The notes under the pieces: model-generated
What the model saw: only the letters and a program-made list of their open reading frames with translations
Database searches by the model: none
What the model was told of the DNA's origin: nothing
Assembly: GCA_003555025.1 (NCBI GenBank)
Contig: PWHV01000031.1
Span: 1-53,624, forward strand
DNA from: Methanomassiliicoccaceae archaeon
GTDB taxonomy: Archaea; Thermoplasmatota; Thermoplasmata; Methanomassiliicoccales; Methanomethylophilaceae
Reading direction: 5' to 3'
Length of the DNA: 53,624 nucleotides
Part shown: one piece after another, positions 15,665 to 24,485 of the stretch
Layout of the letters: the number at the start of each line of letters is the position of its first letter
Position numbering within the stretch: position 1 is the stretch's first letter
Position numbers and translations under genes: made by a program

Positions 15665-16167
15665 TGGATATCAGGCCGATGGGAATGAAGGACCTGGTCG
15701 CGGTGCGCGACCTGGAGCTGCTCTGCATCCGCGAGTATTTCGAGAAGATCATGGAGAACCGCTGGGAGGAACTCCCCACGGACTGGGTTGACAATTTGGG
15801 AGCGAGCAACTCCCGATCCTACCGCTATTACGTGGAGGGGGGCCTGAGCCTGGTGGCGGAGGAGGAAGGGATGGTGACAGGGTTCATCTTCGCCCAGATG
15901 GTGAACCACGTATACAACGTGGAGAACATGCTGTGGGTGGAGAACATGGGCGTCCATCCCTACTACCGCCGCACCGGCATCGGCTACCGCCTGCTGCAAC
16001 GCTGCATCGACCTGGGCAGGGAGAAGGGCGCCGGCGCTGTGCACAGCGCCATCCAGCCCGACAACCTGCCGTCGCTGATGATGCATCGCAAGCTGGGCTT
16101 CTTCACTGACAGCCGCGAGGTGGCCCTGCTTGACCTCCAGGACAAGAAGGTCAGCGGCCCCAGATGA
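15664..16167 (+). CDS. GNAT-family N-acetyltransferase (RimI-like)
   Basis: A 167-residue acetyltransferase. GLSLVAEEEGMVTGFIF is the central sheet, and VENMGVHPYYRRTGIGYRLLQRCIDLGREKGA carries the R/Q-x-x-G-x-G/A acetyl-CoA loop (RRTGIG). NLPSLMMHRKLGFFTDSREV is the C-terminal part. Archaeal relatives act on protein N-termini or other small amines, but the substrate here is unknown. The ATG overlaps the argS stop, completing the prf1-argS-GNAT operon. Its 3' end overlaps the convergent lipoate ligase gene by 17 nt. Confidence 0.85.
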   Translation: MDIRPMGMKDLVAVRDLELLCIREYFEKIMENRWEELPTDWVDNLGASNSRSYRYYVEGGLSLVAEEEGMVTGFIFAQMVNHVYNVENMLWVENMGVHPYYRRTGIGYRLLQRCIDLGREKGAGAVHSAIQPDNLPSLMMHRKLGFFTDSREVALLDLQDKKVSGPR

Positions 16168-16843
16168 AAACCTCGTCGTCATAGCGCTCACGCAGCAGCT
16201 CGTCGGCGCGGTCCCGCTCTCGGCGGCTGAACCCCCCGGGGCGTAGCTCCTCACCGAGTAGCTGCGAGAAGGAGGCCGCCAGTGCGGCCTCCGCCTTCTC
16301 CACGGGCAGCGGTCCTAGGGATTCCCGCAGCGAACCTACCTTGTGGCCGAGTATGTCGGCGCACCCTTTCTTCTCGATGATCAGCGTTCCCTGCAACGCC
16401 ACCGAGCCCCCGCCGCGTATCTGGGCGTTGCCGGAGACCTTTTTCCCGTGCAGGAGGACGTCATTGGGCTCCTTCACCTCGGCCTCGCCTCCCAGCGAGC
16501 GCAACGCATCCGCCACCGCCCCGCAGGCCCACAGCAGCGCGTCGCCGCGGCCTTGAGGAACCATGGCCGCCGGGAGGGCCAGGGTGTATATCAGCTGACC
16601 GTGGTCGTTGCAGATGGTGCCGCCGCCGCTCATGCGCCGCAGCACGGTAACGCCCGCCGAATCCAACGCGTCGCGGTCCAAGGAGGCCGAGCGCTGGAAG
16701 TAGCCCATCGACACCGTGGGAGGGCGGCGGTAGATGTGCATGCTGGGAGGCGAGCCGCGGCGTAGTCCCTCCAGCAGCGCATGGTCCAAGGCGGCGGAGA
16801 GGCGCGGCGCAACGAGGCCGGAGCTGATGAGGCGCACGGTCAT
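16151..16843 (-). CDS. lplA: Lipoate-protein ligase A, catalytic domain only
   Basis: About 230 residues of the biotin/lipoate ligase fold: VLRRMSGGGTICNDHGQLIYTLALP (lipoate pocket, RRxSGGG) and EVKEPNDVLLHGKKVSGNAQIR (catalytic Lys region). It attaches lipoate to carrier proteins such as GcvH. The length corresponds to the catalytic half only; archaeal enzymes of this type often need a separate C-terminal domain protein (LplB), not seen here. I chose the ATG at 16843: a TTTAAC box near 16868-16876 lies upstream, and the longer ORF to 16966 only adds a low-complexity shadow of the neighbouring gene. Confidence 0.88.
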   Translation of the reverse strand: MTVRLISSGLVAPRLSAALDHALLEGLRRGSPPSMHIYRRPPTVSMGYFQRSASLDRDALDSAGVTVLRRMSGGGTICNDHGQLIYTLALPAAMVPQGRGDALLWACGAVADALRSLGGEAEVKEPNDVLLHGKKVSGNAQIRGGGSVALQGTLIIEKKGCADILGHKVGSLRESLGPLPVEKAEAALAASFSQLLGEELRPGGFSRRERDRADELLRERYDDEVFIWGR

Positions 16844-16886
16844 CAAAAGAAAGGAAAGGGGTTGGGTGTTAAAGTGTTTCGACCGC

Positions 16887-19628
16887 TCAGCGGCGCCTCT
16901 TCCCGCCCTTGCCGGAAGAGGGCCTGCTCGGGCCCTGGCTCTTCCTCCGGGTCTCCTCGAAGTCATCGAAGTCGTCCGAAGGGCGCTCGACCTTTGAGGG
17001 GGCCATGTGGTCCTTGCCTCCCTTGAGGTCGAGCTTCTTGGCTCCCGGCAGGCGGTTGCGGAAGTAGACCAGCGCTATCACCAGTATGATGACGCCGATC
17101 ACCGCGGCGAAGACGGCGATGGTCCTCCAGGCCGCCTCCTCCACATCGACGGTGCGGTAGTTCTCGCCGGTCACGTCAGTGCCCTCATAGAATGTGGAGG
17201 ACTCGACCTTCAGGCGGAAGCTGCCGGGGTCGCTGGGGGTCCAGGTCATGTTCACGGTCGTCTCCTCGCCCTCTGCGAGGTCGCCGAGCTCCGTCTCGCT
17301 GCCGCTCACCATCCTCCATTCGTCGTCTTCTCTGACGTAGAGGTTGAGCATGACATCGCTGGCGTCCCAGTCGCCGGTGTTCTTCACCGTCACCTCGAAG
17401 CTGCTGTCGGAACCCTCGGTGAACAGGGGCATCTCGTCAGGCAGGTCCACGCTGAACGTCGGGGCCTCGGCGCGTATCACCGTGACATCCTCGGTCGTCT
17501 CGTGGCTGTTGCCCGCCACATCGTACGCGGTCATGGTCACGGTGTAGGTGTCGTCGGCCTCGTAGGTGTGGGTCACGTTCCCGTTGTCGGTGGTCTTGTT
17601 GACGCTGTTACCGTCGCCGAAGTCCCAGGCCCACTTGGCGATGACCCCGAGGCCGTCGCCGGTCTGCAGAAGGTCATCGCTGCTGTTGTGCCCTGTGAAC
17701 GAGACGCTGATGCCGGCCTTGGGCGCGGAGGTGGCCACGCCTATCTCCGCCTCCGGCGCTATGCCGTCCACCATCACTTCGAACTCGATGCTGGAGCTCT
17801 CGTTGTAGTGGTTGGACACCGTCAGGGTGACGGTGTTCTCGCCGCTGTCGGCGTAGGTGTGGTTCACGGTCTCGCCGCTGTCGCTGTTGCCGTCACCGAA
17901 GTCCCACTCGTAGGTCTCTAGCGGGTTGCCGTTGGCGTCCACCGACTCGGAGGCGTCGAACTCCACTTCCTTGCCCTCGCCCACGATGTAATGCTGCAGC
18001 ACGCCGTCCTCTTCCTCCGCGTAGGCCACGTCGCTAGGGGCGATGGAGCCCACGGCGCTGGGCTTGGCGGAGGTGGTGACCTCGAAGTTCTTGGTCATGG
18101 GTGCGGAGTCATCCTGCTCGGGGTCGAAGGTGAAAACACCCGCGTCATCGCGCTCGATGCTAAGGTAGGCGCTCTCCAGCTCCTTGAAGCGGTCTATCTC
18201 GTAGTTCTGCGGGAAGGCGAAGGTGTAGCTGTAGTCGAACTCCACCGTGTCGTAGCTCAGCTTCGCCGCCGCATCATACTCCACCGCCGCTATCTGGTCC
18301 GTGGCCACGTAGTCATCGGTGATGTTCATGTAGAAGGAAGCGTTGGAATCCACATCCCCTACAAGGCCATCGGCGCTAATGCTGAGATTGTCCTGGCTCT
18401 CGTAGGTCACGCCCTCGATCGCGATGAGGTTGTCAGTAACAGAGGGGAAAGCCTTGGTCTTGTTCATCAGGTCGCTGATGAAGAGCCCGGCCTCGGCCTC
18501 GCTCACGTTACCGTCACCGTCACCGTATATGAGGTCGACCTGCATTCTCAGGGGCAGGTGGTCATAGTCGATCACTCCCATGGAGAAACCGCGGTCCAGG
18601 TCTTTGGTCACCGTGTAATTGACGGTGGACATATCCTCGCCGAAGTCAATCATGTAGTTGACGCCCTGCTTGTCCTTGGCGACCAAGGAAACGTCGAGAA
18701 GGCCTTCGAACTCGCTCACATGGCCGTCATCGCCATCTACGATGGCGAGGTCGTTGGTGACGTTTATCTTGCCGACGACTGAGCGGTAGCCTTCGGCGAC
18801 TACTATCAGCTGGTACTCGTCATCGGCGAGGTTGGCGGTGAACTTGCGGTTCTCTACGGTGGCGCGCACGATACGCTCATCAGCCTCCATGCTGGTGTTG
18901 GTGCTGACGTAGGTGACTTCCATGGCGGCGGTCTTGTCAGCATAACCAGTGACCTTGTTGCCGGTCTCCACGTTGACATCCATCTCTTTGACGTCGTTTT
19001 GGTCAACCTTGCTCATGTCAACCGTGGTGACGTTCTTCACATAGTTGACGCCGGATTCCTCGGCGCTGACCTCCAAGGTGTAGACCTCGTCCTGGTGCAG
19101 GGTGAGGTTCACCGTGACGTTCACGTCGGTGCTTACCGCGGTCTCGGTAACGCTCACACCAGTGCGGTCGTCGTCCTCACTGTAATGGGCGTTGACCGCG
19201 ACGTTCGCGCCATCAGTGACGCCGGTGACGTTGACCTTGAGCACAGACTCGGTGAACGGGGTCATGCCGAGGAGGATGTTGGTCCTGCCGTCGACCTCGA
19301 AGGAGCCGTCCTTGTACTCCACCAGGACATTGCGGTATTTGTAGCCGTCCTTCTCGAGGTTGAGTATGTAGTTGCCATGGTCGAGAGCCGAGGTGAAGCC
19401 CTCGCCGTTCTCGTCCGTCTCACCGCTGTCCTTCAATTCTCCTGTGAATACCGATGCCACCGACCATGCGACACCCTCAATTTCCTCTTTGTCGCTCCTG
19501 TCGAAGGCTGTGAACGTGAGATCGCTCGACGGGTCCTCCCAGCTCGCCATGGCGCCGAACGGTATGGCGAAGACTGAGAGGAGCAGCGCCAGCATCACGA
19601 AGCCGGAGATAAATCCTTTCATTTTCAT
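16887..19628 (-). CDS. Membrane-anchored PKD-domain cell-surface protein
   Basis: A 913-residue secreted protein. Residues 1-29 form a signal peptide (basic start, hydrophobic core, AMA-S cleavage). The N-terminal half has Thr/Val/Asn-rich beta domains with many N-x-S/T glycosylation sites, and an EF-hand-like calcium loop (DGDGNVSEAEAGL). Two PKD domains follow, each with WDFGDGNS and HTYADSG or HTYEADD. After a CARDB-like domain there is one membrane segment near 837-856 and a basic cytoplasmic tail ending KGGKRRR. It is probably an S-layer-associated or adhesion protein. An unusually strong AAGGAGG ribosome-binding site and a 55-nt leader with a hairpin precede the start. Confidence 0.85.
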   Translation of the reverse strand: MKMKGFISGFVMLALLLSVFAIPFGAMASWEDPSSDLTFTAFDRSDKEEIEGVAWSVASVFTGELKDSGETDENGEGFTSALDHGNYILNLEKDGYKYRNVLVEYKDGSFEVDGRTNILLGMTPFTESVLKVNVTGVTDGANVAVNAHYSEDDDRTGVSVTETAVSTDVNVTVNLTLHQDEVYTLEVSAEESGVNYVKNVTTVDMSKVDQNDVKEMDVNVETGNKVTGYADKTAAMEVTYVSTNTSMEADERIVRATVENRKFTANLADDEYQLIVVAEGYRSVVGKINVTNDLAIVDGDDGHVSEFEGLLDVSLVAKDKQGVNYMIDFGEDMSTVNYTVTKDLDRGFSMGVIDYDHLPLRMQVDLIYGDGDGNVSEAEAGLFISDLMNKTKAFPSVTDNLIAIEGVTYESQDNLSISADGLVGDVDSNASFYMNITDDYVATDQIAAVEYDAAAKLSYDTVEFDYSYTFAFPQNYEIDRFKELESAYLSIERDDAGVFTFDPEQDDSAPMTKNFEVTTSAKPSAVGSIAPSDVAYAEEEDGVLQHYIVGEGKEVEFDASESVDANGNPLETYEWDFGDGNSDSGETVNHTYADSGENTVTLTVSNHYNESSSIEFEVMVDGIAPEAEIGVATSAPKAGISVSFTGHNSSDDLLQTGDGLGVIAKWAWDFGDGNSVNKTTDNGNVTHTYEADDTYTVTMTAYDVAGNSHETTEDVTVIRAEAPTFSVDLPDEMPLFTEGSDSSFEVTVKNTGDWDASDVMLNLYVREDDEWRMVSGSETELGDLAEGEETTVNMTWTPSDPGSFRLKVESSTFYEGTDVTGENYRTVDVEEAAWRTIAVFAAVIGVIILVIALVYFRNRLPGAKKLDLKGGKDHMAPSKVERPSDDFDDFEETRRKSQGPSRPSSGKGGKRRR

Positions 19629-19646
19629 CTGATCAATTCCCTCCTT

Positions 19647-19666
19647 CTACCGATACCCTGCGGTAG
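19647..19666 (-). other. Hairpin in the leader of the PKD surface-protein gene
   Basis: CTACCG (19647-19652) and CGGTAG (19661-19666) pair perfectly across an 8-nt loop, immediately upstream of the AAGGAGG ribosome-binding site. It could protect the mRNA or modulate ribosome access. Most other genes here are leaderless, so a structured leader stands out. Confidence 0.45.
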
Positions 19667-19703
19667 CGGCGGACGGGCCGATTGACTGCCCTATTGTTTC
19701 TCC

Positions 19704-19713
19704 ATTAATAAAG
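19704..19713 (-). promoter_or_regulatory. TATA box of the PKD surface-protein gene
   Basis: CTTTATTAAT on the minus strand. The predicted start is near 19683, leaving a leader of about 55 nt. Confidence 0.5.
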
Positions 19714-19752
19714 ATTATCTTGCCCTGGATGGCACCCAGTCTTTCAAGGGCC

Positions 19753-20910
19753 TCAGGTGACTATCTCCTCGACGCGCTCCTGCTCGATGGCGCGGCGCAC
19801 CTCCATGGCCAGGCGGCGACCGGTGCTCATCTCCGTGCGCCACAGGGCGTTGCCGTAGGGATGGCCCACTGCCATGTGCACGTTGGTGCCGCCGCCGATG
19901 CGCGGTGCCACATCGTAGATGTAGAAGTTGAGGTCCTTGTCGACGCAGGTCTGCAGGCAGAACGGCCCTATCACTCCCGGGGCGTAGTGCTTCTCCGCCG
20001 CCTTGACGTAGAGCTCGGCGAGCTCGAAGGCCTTCTCCAGTAGGGACTCGCGCAGGGTGGCGGAGTTGTGGCCGCAGACGGTGTACTCGGGGAGGACGCC
20101 GTCCTTCTCCAGGGAACTCTGCTGCCCCGCGGGCAGCCGTACGTAACCGTCGAGTGAGCTCTCGAAGCGCCAGTCCACGCCCAGGAGCTCTATCTTCTCC
20201 CCCTTCTCCTCCAGCGGGGAGTGGAAGAAGTCGAGGTTGAACACCGGGCCGATGATGTACCGCTCCATGCGGGCGTCCTTGAGGAAGTCCTCGCCGATGA
20301 CGCCCTGGGCGATGAGCTCTCGGCTCTTGTGGTGGAACTGCTCCGGGCTGGAGGCGGTGAAGAACCCTCTCTCCAATGTCTTCACCTTGTGGTGCACCTT
20401 GACGATGGTGAGGGCGTCGATGTCCTCGGGGTCGTCCACCTTCTCAGGGTAGGGCAGGCCGGCCTTCTCCAGTATCCAGTAGTAGTCCCTCTCGTCGCCG
20501 CGCTCCTCGGAGCGCAGCATGTTCCTGCTGCCGACGATGGGGAGGGCGAAGTCCTCCTCCACCGCGTCGATGCCGCAGTAGGAAACGAAGGACCGGTTGG
20601 GGACGAAGAGGACGTTCCTGCGTGCGAGTGATGACTGCAGGGCGGGCTCCATGAGGCGGCCGAAGCGGTCCACCGTCTCCACCTCGTCCACCACGCCGCG
20701 CAACAGGCGGCCGGAGGCGTCCCGCTGGCTGCGGAAGTAGTTGGCGAAGGTGCGGTCCCTTCCCTCCTGGCAGACCGCCAGGGTTCGGAAGCCCTCCGAA
20801 ACCGCCCCGTCGCAGGTGTCGAGGGCGGAGTGGGAGGCCGCCATCCCTATCCTGGCGTCGGAGAGGTCATAGCCCTCCAGGGCGGCAAGTACCTTTTCCC
20901 GGTCTATCAT
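19753..20910 (-). CDS. purP: Formate-dependent AICAR transformylase-type ligase (PurP)
   Basis: A 385-residue ATP-grasp enzyme of the archaeal PurP family: LFVPNRSFVSYCGIDAVEEDFALPIVGSRNMLRSEERGDERDYYWILEKAGLPYPEK, then IVKVHHKVKTLERGFFTASS, YIIGPVFNLDFFHSPL, ELLGVDWRFES and GVIGPFCLQTCV. PurP adds formate to AICAR in archaeal purine synthesis. Some archaea carry several PurP-like paralogs whose roles are not all proven. A CTTATAATATCC box (20940-20951) gives a leader of about 12 nt. purF of the same pathway is at 45016-46422. Confidence 0.88.
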   Translation of the reverse strand: MIDREKVLAALEGYDLSDARIGMAASHSALDTCDGAVSEGFRTLAVCQEGRDRTFANYFRSQRDASGRLLRGVVDEVETVDRFGRLMEPALQSSLARRNVLFVPNRSFVSYCGIDAVEEDFALPIVGSRNMLRSEERGDERDYYWILEKAGLPYPEKVDDPEDIDALTIVKVHHKVKTLERGFFTASSPEQFHHKSRELIAQGVIGEDFLKDARMERYIIGPVFNLDFFHSPLEEKGEKIELLGVDWRFESSLDGYVRLPAGQQSSLEKDGVLPEYTVCGHNSATLRESLLEKAFELAELYVKAAEKHYAPGVIGPFCLQTCVDKDLNFYIYDVAPRIGGGTNVHMAVGHPYGNALWRTEMSTGRRLAMEVRRAIEQERVEEIVT

Positions 20911-20956
20911 GTGAACATCACTGCGGCGTAATCAGGATGGATATTATAAGTTTGTT

Positions 20957-22192
20957 TCAAAGGCCGACGAGCACCACCACCATGACGAAGAACACCGTGC
21001 CGATGAGGTCCACGCCCGAGGCGGTCAGCGGTATGCTGTGGTCGTCGGGGTTGAGGCCGTAGCGGTAGGTCATCACCGCTATGTAATAGGAGAAGAGGTT
21101 CAGCACCGTGACGGTGAGGAATCCGGCGACCATGGAGATGGCCACCATCATGTCCAGGCCGGGGGAGCTCATCCCCAGCACCATAGACAGGGCGTGGGCC
21201 AGCACCGCGATGAGCAGGAAGATCCCCATGTAGAACACGTAGGTGACGAGGAAGTTCTCGCGGGCGATCCTCCCCGGGACGCGCTCCGCCCGCACCACGC
21301 CGAGGTGGAGCATGGAGGAGAGGCGCGATGTCAGTATGCCGCCGAGGCCGTTCGCCTCGTTGAGGAAGGTGGGCAGCAGTATCAGCAGCGCCATGGAGGC
21401 GATCAGAGACTCCAGCCTCATCTCCAGTATGAGGCCGGCGAAGATGTTCAGCGTGATGCAGACCAGCAGCACCGGCGTGGACTGGGTGAGAATGCGCTGC
21501 GCCTCGCCCTTGTCGGTCCTCCTTTTCTTGTAATAGTGGGCCATCATGTAGAGGCTTGCCACGGTGAAGACCACGAAGAGGAGGTCGATGGCCAGCTTCG
21601 GCCAGCCGATCACCAGCCAAGCGGCCAGGAACAGCATGGGCAGGGTGACGATGTCGCCGGCGGCGGCGATGAGGGGGGCGGTGATGTTGTCAACGTCCCA
21701 GTCGCGCCTGTGCCCCTGCTGGGCGATGAGCAGGTTGAGGAGCAGGAGGAAGAACCCCGCCAGTATGCCGCCGAACACCGATATGAAGACGTACTGGGTC
21801 AGGCTGATGGCCTTGAGGCCGAAAACGAAGGTCGCCCCCCAGGCCAGCACACCCATAACGAAGGACAGTCCCAGTGTGAGGGCGAGGGCGGCCTCCACAT
21901 TGCTGCGCAGCACCGTACCCTTCCGCAGCGACATCTCGAAGGTGCCCAGGTGCATCGCCGTCCCCAGGCGGCTGCCCATGGCGCCGAAGATGTTGCCGCG
22001 CATGGCCATCGCCGCCGGTATCAGGACGATCAGGCCCGGCAGGGTCTCCAAGAACTCGGCGAGGCTGCTGAGGGTTACGCCGGCGATGAGGGCGGCGAGG
22101 GCGGAGACGGTGAGGGCGCTGTAGCCCATGGAGAGCACGCACCGGTACTCGCCATGGAAACACGCCCTCTTCCTCCACAACAACAGGATCAC
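20957..22192 (-). CDS. MgtE/SLC41-like divalent cation transporter
   Basis: A 411-residue membrane protein with two MgtE-type membrane domains in tandem, as in SLC41 carriers. The first has IVLIPAAMAMRGNIFGAMGSRLGTAMHLG, then RRDWDVDNITAPLIAAAGDIVTLP. The second has LPTFLNEANGLGGILTSRLSSMLHLG and LNPDDHSIPLTASGVDLIGTVFF. The acidic Asp residues within DNITAP...D and NPDDHSIP are the expected ion ligands. There is no cytoplasmic CBS or N domain, so regulation may come from partner proteins. The start is GTG at 22192; an ATG at 22129 is possible. It is divergent from two PhoU/RCK-C genes, a common archaeal pairing. Confidence 0.85.
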   Translation of the reverse strand: MILLLWRKRACFHGEYRCVLSMGYSALTVSALAALIAGVTLSSLAEFLETLPGLIVLIPAAMAMRGNIFGAMGSRLGTAMHLGTFEMSLRKGTVLRSNVEAALALTLGLSFVMGVLAWGATFVFGLKAISLTQYVFISVFGGILAGFFLLLLNLLIAQQGHRRDWDVDNITAPLIAAAGDIVTLPMLFLAAWLVIGWPKLAIDLLFVVFTVASLYMMAHYYKKRRTDKGEAQRILTQSTPVLLVCITLNIFAGLILEMRLESLIASMALLILLPTFLNEANGLGGILTSRLSSMLHLGVVRAERVPGRIARENFLVTYVFYMGIFLLIAVLAHALSMVLGMSSPGLDMMVAISMVAGFLTVTVLNLFSYYIAVMTYRYGLNPDDHSIPLTASGVDLIGTVFFVMVVVLVGL

Positions 22193-22412
22193 CTCATACG
22201 CTTCCTGCCTGATATCGTCTATCCTATTTATTTATCTTTGACTATCCGGCCCCGCGGCGGAAATCGCAAAACGATATATAGCGAGATGACCATGGAACTG
22301 GTCGGACCCACAAGGTCGGGTGCGGTGAGCAAGGGTTGACCAGCGACAAGGACGACGAATCACACCGTACAGGCGCCCGCCAGGGCATCATCCTGTTCTC
22401 CGAGAGGTGCGT

Positions 22413-23030
22413 ATGATGGAAGGCGAAGCGCCGGAGTTCCTAGACCTAAGCGTGCGGGAGATCCTCACCGAGATGAAGGACATCTCCGAGGTCATAGTGG
22501 ACCTCGCCTACGCCGCCCTGATGTTCGACAGCGAGGACATAGCCCAAAAGGTATCCGAGCTGGAGTCGGAGATGGACAACCTCAACTACGCCATCAAGAT
22601 CAAGACGCTGATGGCCGCCCGCACCCGCGAGGACGCCATCCAGCTCTCGGGCATGCTGCAGGTGGCCGCCGCCGCGGAATCGATATCCAACGCCGCCGGG
22701 GACCTGGTCAAGCTGCAGAGCGTGGACATCGAGCGCCGCCCATTCCTGTCATTCATGCTCCGCGAGTCGGAGGAGAAGATAAGGATGATCACCGTATCCG
22801 AGAAATCGGACATGATCAACCGCACCATCGGCGACCTGGGGGTCGAGGCGGAGACCGGCATGCGCGTCATCGCCATCAAGAGGCGCCAGCGCTGGATATA
22901 CGACCCCGAGCCGGAGACCAAGCTCAAGGCGCGCGACACCCTCATAGTGAGGGGCACCAAGGACGGCTACGAGAGGCTGGCGGAGTTCAGCAGCGGACGC
23001 AGCCCTTGGCCGGAGTACGAGGAGGAATGA
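22413..23030 (+). CDS. PhoU-like and RCK-C (TrkA-C) domain protein 1
   Basis: About 205 residues. The helical N-terminus (VREILTEMKDISEVIVDLAYAALMFDSEDIAQKVSELESEMDNL) resembles a single PhoU helical bundle. The C-terminus (ITVSEKSDMINRTIGDLGVEAETGMRVIAIKRRQRWIYDPEPETKLKARDTLIVRGTKDG) is an RCK-C domain, which binds ligands that gate ion transport. It is probably a regulatory subunit for the divergent MgtE-like carrier or a K+ transporter. The start is ATG 22413 or 22416, after GAGAGGTG; GTG 22407 is also in frame. A TATA-like GATATATAGC at 22272-22280 predicts a leader of about 110 nt. The next gene follows after 1 nt. Confidence 0.8.
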   Translation: MMEGEAPEFLDLSVREILTEMKDISEVIVDLAYAALMFDSEDIAQKVSELESEMDNLNYAIKIKTLMAARTREDAIQLSGMLQVAAAAESISNAAGDLVKLQSVDIERRPFLSFMLRESEEKIRMITVSEKSDMINRTIGDLGVEAETGMRVIAIKRRQRWIYDPEPETKLKARDTLIVRGTKDGYERLAEFSSGRSPWPEYEEE

Positions 23031-23031
23031 G

Positions 23032-23610
23032 ATGCAGGACCTGGAGAGGAAGCTGTTGGAGCTCAAGGACAACTCCGAGCTGATGATGGACCTCGCCTAC
23101 TCATCGCTGCTCTACAACAACCAAGACATCGCCGAGGAGGTCGTCTTCCTCGAGGGGATGATGGACGAGCTCGGCGACGAGATACAGGAGATGGTCATCG
23201 ACCAGTCCTCCCAGGGGGGAGAGGTCATGAAGTCCTTGGTGGTGCTGCGGCTGCAGATGGCGATGGAGGAGATCGCCGATGCCGCCGCCTCCATCGCCGA
23301 CGTGGTGCTGCGGGGCGTTCCGCAGCATCCGGTGGTGCAGATGTCCCTGCGGGACGCGGACGTGGTGATATCGAGGGCGGCGGTGGCCGAAGGCTCGGAC
23401 CTCGCCGGCCGCACCCTGGGCGATGTGAAGCTGAGCTCCATATCGGGGATGTTCGCCATCGCCATCAAGAGGGGCAGGAAGTACATCTTCGGCCCCAGCC
23501 ACGCCACCCGAGTGGAGACCGGGGACATCATCATCGCCCGCGGACCCGAGGACGGGGAGGAGTACTTCGCCAAGCTCGCCAGCGGCGAGGAGCGGGCCCC
23601 CTCGGACTGA
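23032..23610 (+). CDS. PhoU-like and RCK-C (TrkA-C) domain protein 2
   Basis: A 192-residue paralog of the preceding gene: ELMMDLAYSSLLYNNQDIAEEVVFLEGMMDELGDEIQEMV is the helical PhoU-like part, and AEGSDLAGRTLGDVKLSSISGMFAIAIKRGRKYIFGPSHATRVETGDIIIARG is the RCK-C domain. The two probably form a hetero-oligomeric gate on a membrane carrier. An oligo-T tract directly after the stop (23613-23618) is a likely terminator for the pair. The gene is convergent with tRNA-Gln. Confidence 0.8.
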   Translation: MQDLERKLLELKDNSELMMDLAYSSLLYNNQDIAEEVVFLEGMMDELGDEIQEMVIDQSSQGGEVMKSLVVLRLQMAMEEIADAAASIADVVLRGVPQHPVVQMSLRDADVVISRAAVAEGSDLAGRTLGDVKLSSISGMFAIAIKRGRKYIFGPSHATRVETGDIIIARGPEDGEEYFAKLASGEERAPSD

Positions 23611-23612
23611 TG

Positions 23613-23618
23613 CTTTTT
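23613..23618 (+). terminator. Oligo-T stop after the PhoU/RCK-C pair
   Basis: Six T immediately after the second PhoU/RCK-C stop codon, just before the convergent tRNA-Gln. This is consistent with archaeal T-tract termination. Confidence 0.45.
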
Positions 23619-23626
23619 TAGAAGGA

Positions 23627-23702
23627 TGGTAGCCCCGGGCAGATTCGAACTGCCGTCGCAAGATCCAGAGTCTCGCATGATTGACCGCTACACTACGGGG
23701 CT
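23627..23702 (-). tRNA. tRNA-Gln (CTG)
   Basis: Minus-strand cloverleaf: acceptor AGCCCCG with CGGGGCT, anticodon stem CGAGA/TCTTG, loop CTCTGGA giving anticodon CTG, T loop TTCGAAT, encoded CCA. No intron. A TTTAAAATG box at about 23727-23738 is a plausible promoter. Confidence 0.93.
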
Positions 23703-23767
23703 GTCAGGGACCCCGTAAGCGATAATCATTTTAAAGATTTCTCTCCCCCTGAGATGGGGAAGGGGTT

Positions 23768-24391
23768 TCAGATCAGGGCCTTGATGGCCTCGAATATCTC
23801 GCCGATGTCGCCCTTGCCGTCGATGTTGTGCAGCACTCCCCTCTCCTCGTAGAACTTGATGAGGGGGAAGGTGCTCTCGCGGTACACCTTGAGGCGGTTG
23901 CGCACCGTCTCTTCGCTGTCATCGCTGCGCTGGTAGAGCTCTCCGCCGCAGCGGTCGCAGACGCCCTCCTCGGCGGGGGGCTTGTAGATGAGATGGAACA
24001 CGGCGTTGCAGTCCGGGCAGCTACGCCTCTTGGTCAGGCGGTCCACCAGCTCCTCGTCGTCGACGTCAAGGTTGATGGCGGCGTCGAGGCCGGTGATGCT
24101 CTCCAGTACCTCGGCCTGCTCCATGGTGCGGGGGAAGCCGTCCAGTATGTAGCATCCTTCGAGCTTGTCGATCCTCTCCTTCATCAGGCCGATGACCAGC
24201 TCGTTCGGAACCAGCAGGCCCTGGTCCATGTACTCCTTGGCGCGCTTGCCCAGCTCGGTCTCGTTGCGCACCGCCTCGCGCAGCAGGTCGCCGGTGGAGA
24301 GCCTAACGAAACCGAGCTCGTCCTCCATGCGCTCCGCCTGGGTCCCCTTCCCCGACCCGGGGGGGCCGAGGAGCACGATCCTTGCGTCCAT
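23768..24391 (-). CDS. adk: Adenylate kinase, zinc-LID bacterial type
   Basis: A 207-residue kinase making ADP from AMP and ATP. VLLGPPGSGKGTQAE is the P-loop, RLSTGDLLREAV and LDGFPRTMEQAE bind AMP, and the LID has CPDC...CDRC zinc ligands. This long-LID bacterial type differs from the short archaeal AdkA, pointing to ancient transfer or shared ancestry in this lineage. A CATTAATAAA box at 24411-24420 is centred about 25 nt before the ATG, so the mRNA should be leaderless. Confidence 0.96.
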   Translation of the reverse strand: MDARIVLLGPPGSGKGTQAERMEDELGFVRLSTGDLLREAVRNETELGKRAKEYMDQGLLVPNELVIGLMKERIDKLEGCYILDGFPRTMEQAEVLESITGLDAAINLDVDDEELVDRLTKRRSCPDCNAVFHLIYKPPAEEGVCDRCGGELYQRSDDSEETVRNRLKVYRESTFPLIKFYEERGVLHNIDGKGDIGEIFEAIKALI

Positions 24392-24485
24392 GCGCCGTGG
24401 ATAAGCCTTCCATTAATAAACCATTTGCCGCCGGGGGTGGCTCGGATATGTTTTTATGCGCTAGCATTAATCGTGGCACGGCTTT

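Noticed and set aside
21038-22339. 433-codon plus-strand ORF opposite the MgtE-like gene
   Set aside because: Gln/His/Glu-rich shadow translation; the minus strand has clear membrane segments and MgtE motifs.
22286-22339. 17-codon ORF just after the TATA box of the PhoU/RCK-C pair
   Set aside because: Its ATG lies only about 10 nt from the TATA box, upstream of the predicted transcript start, so it is unlikely to be translated.
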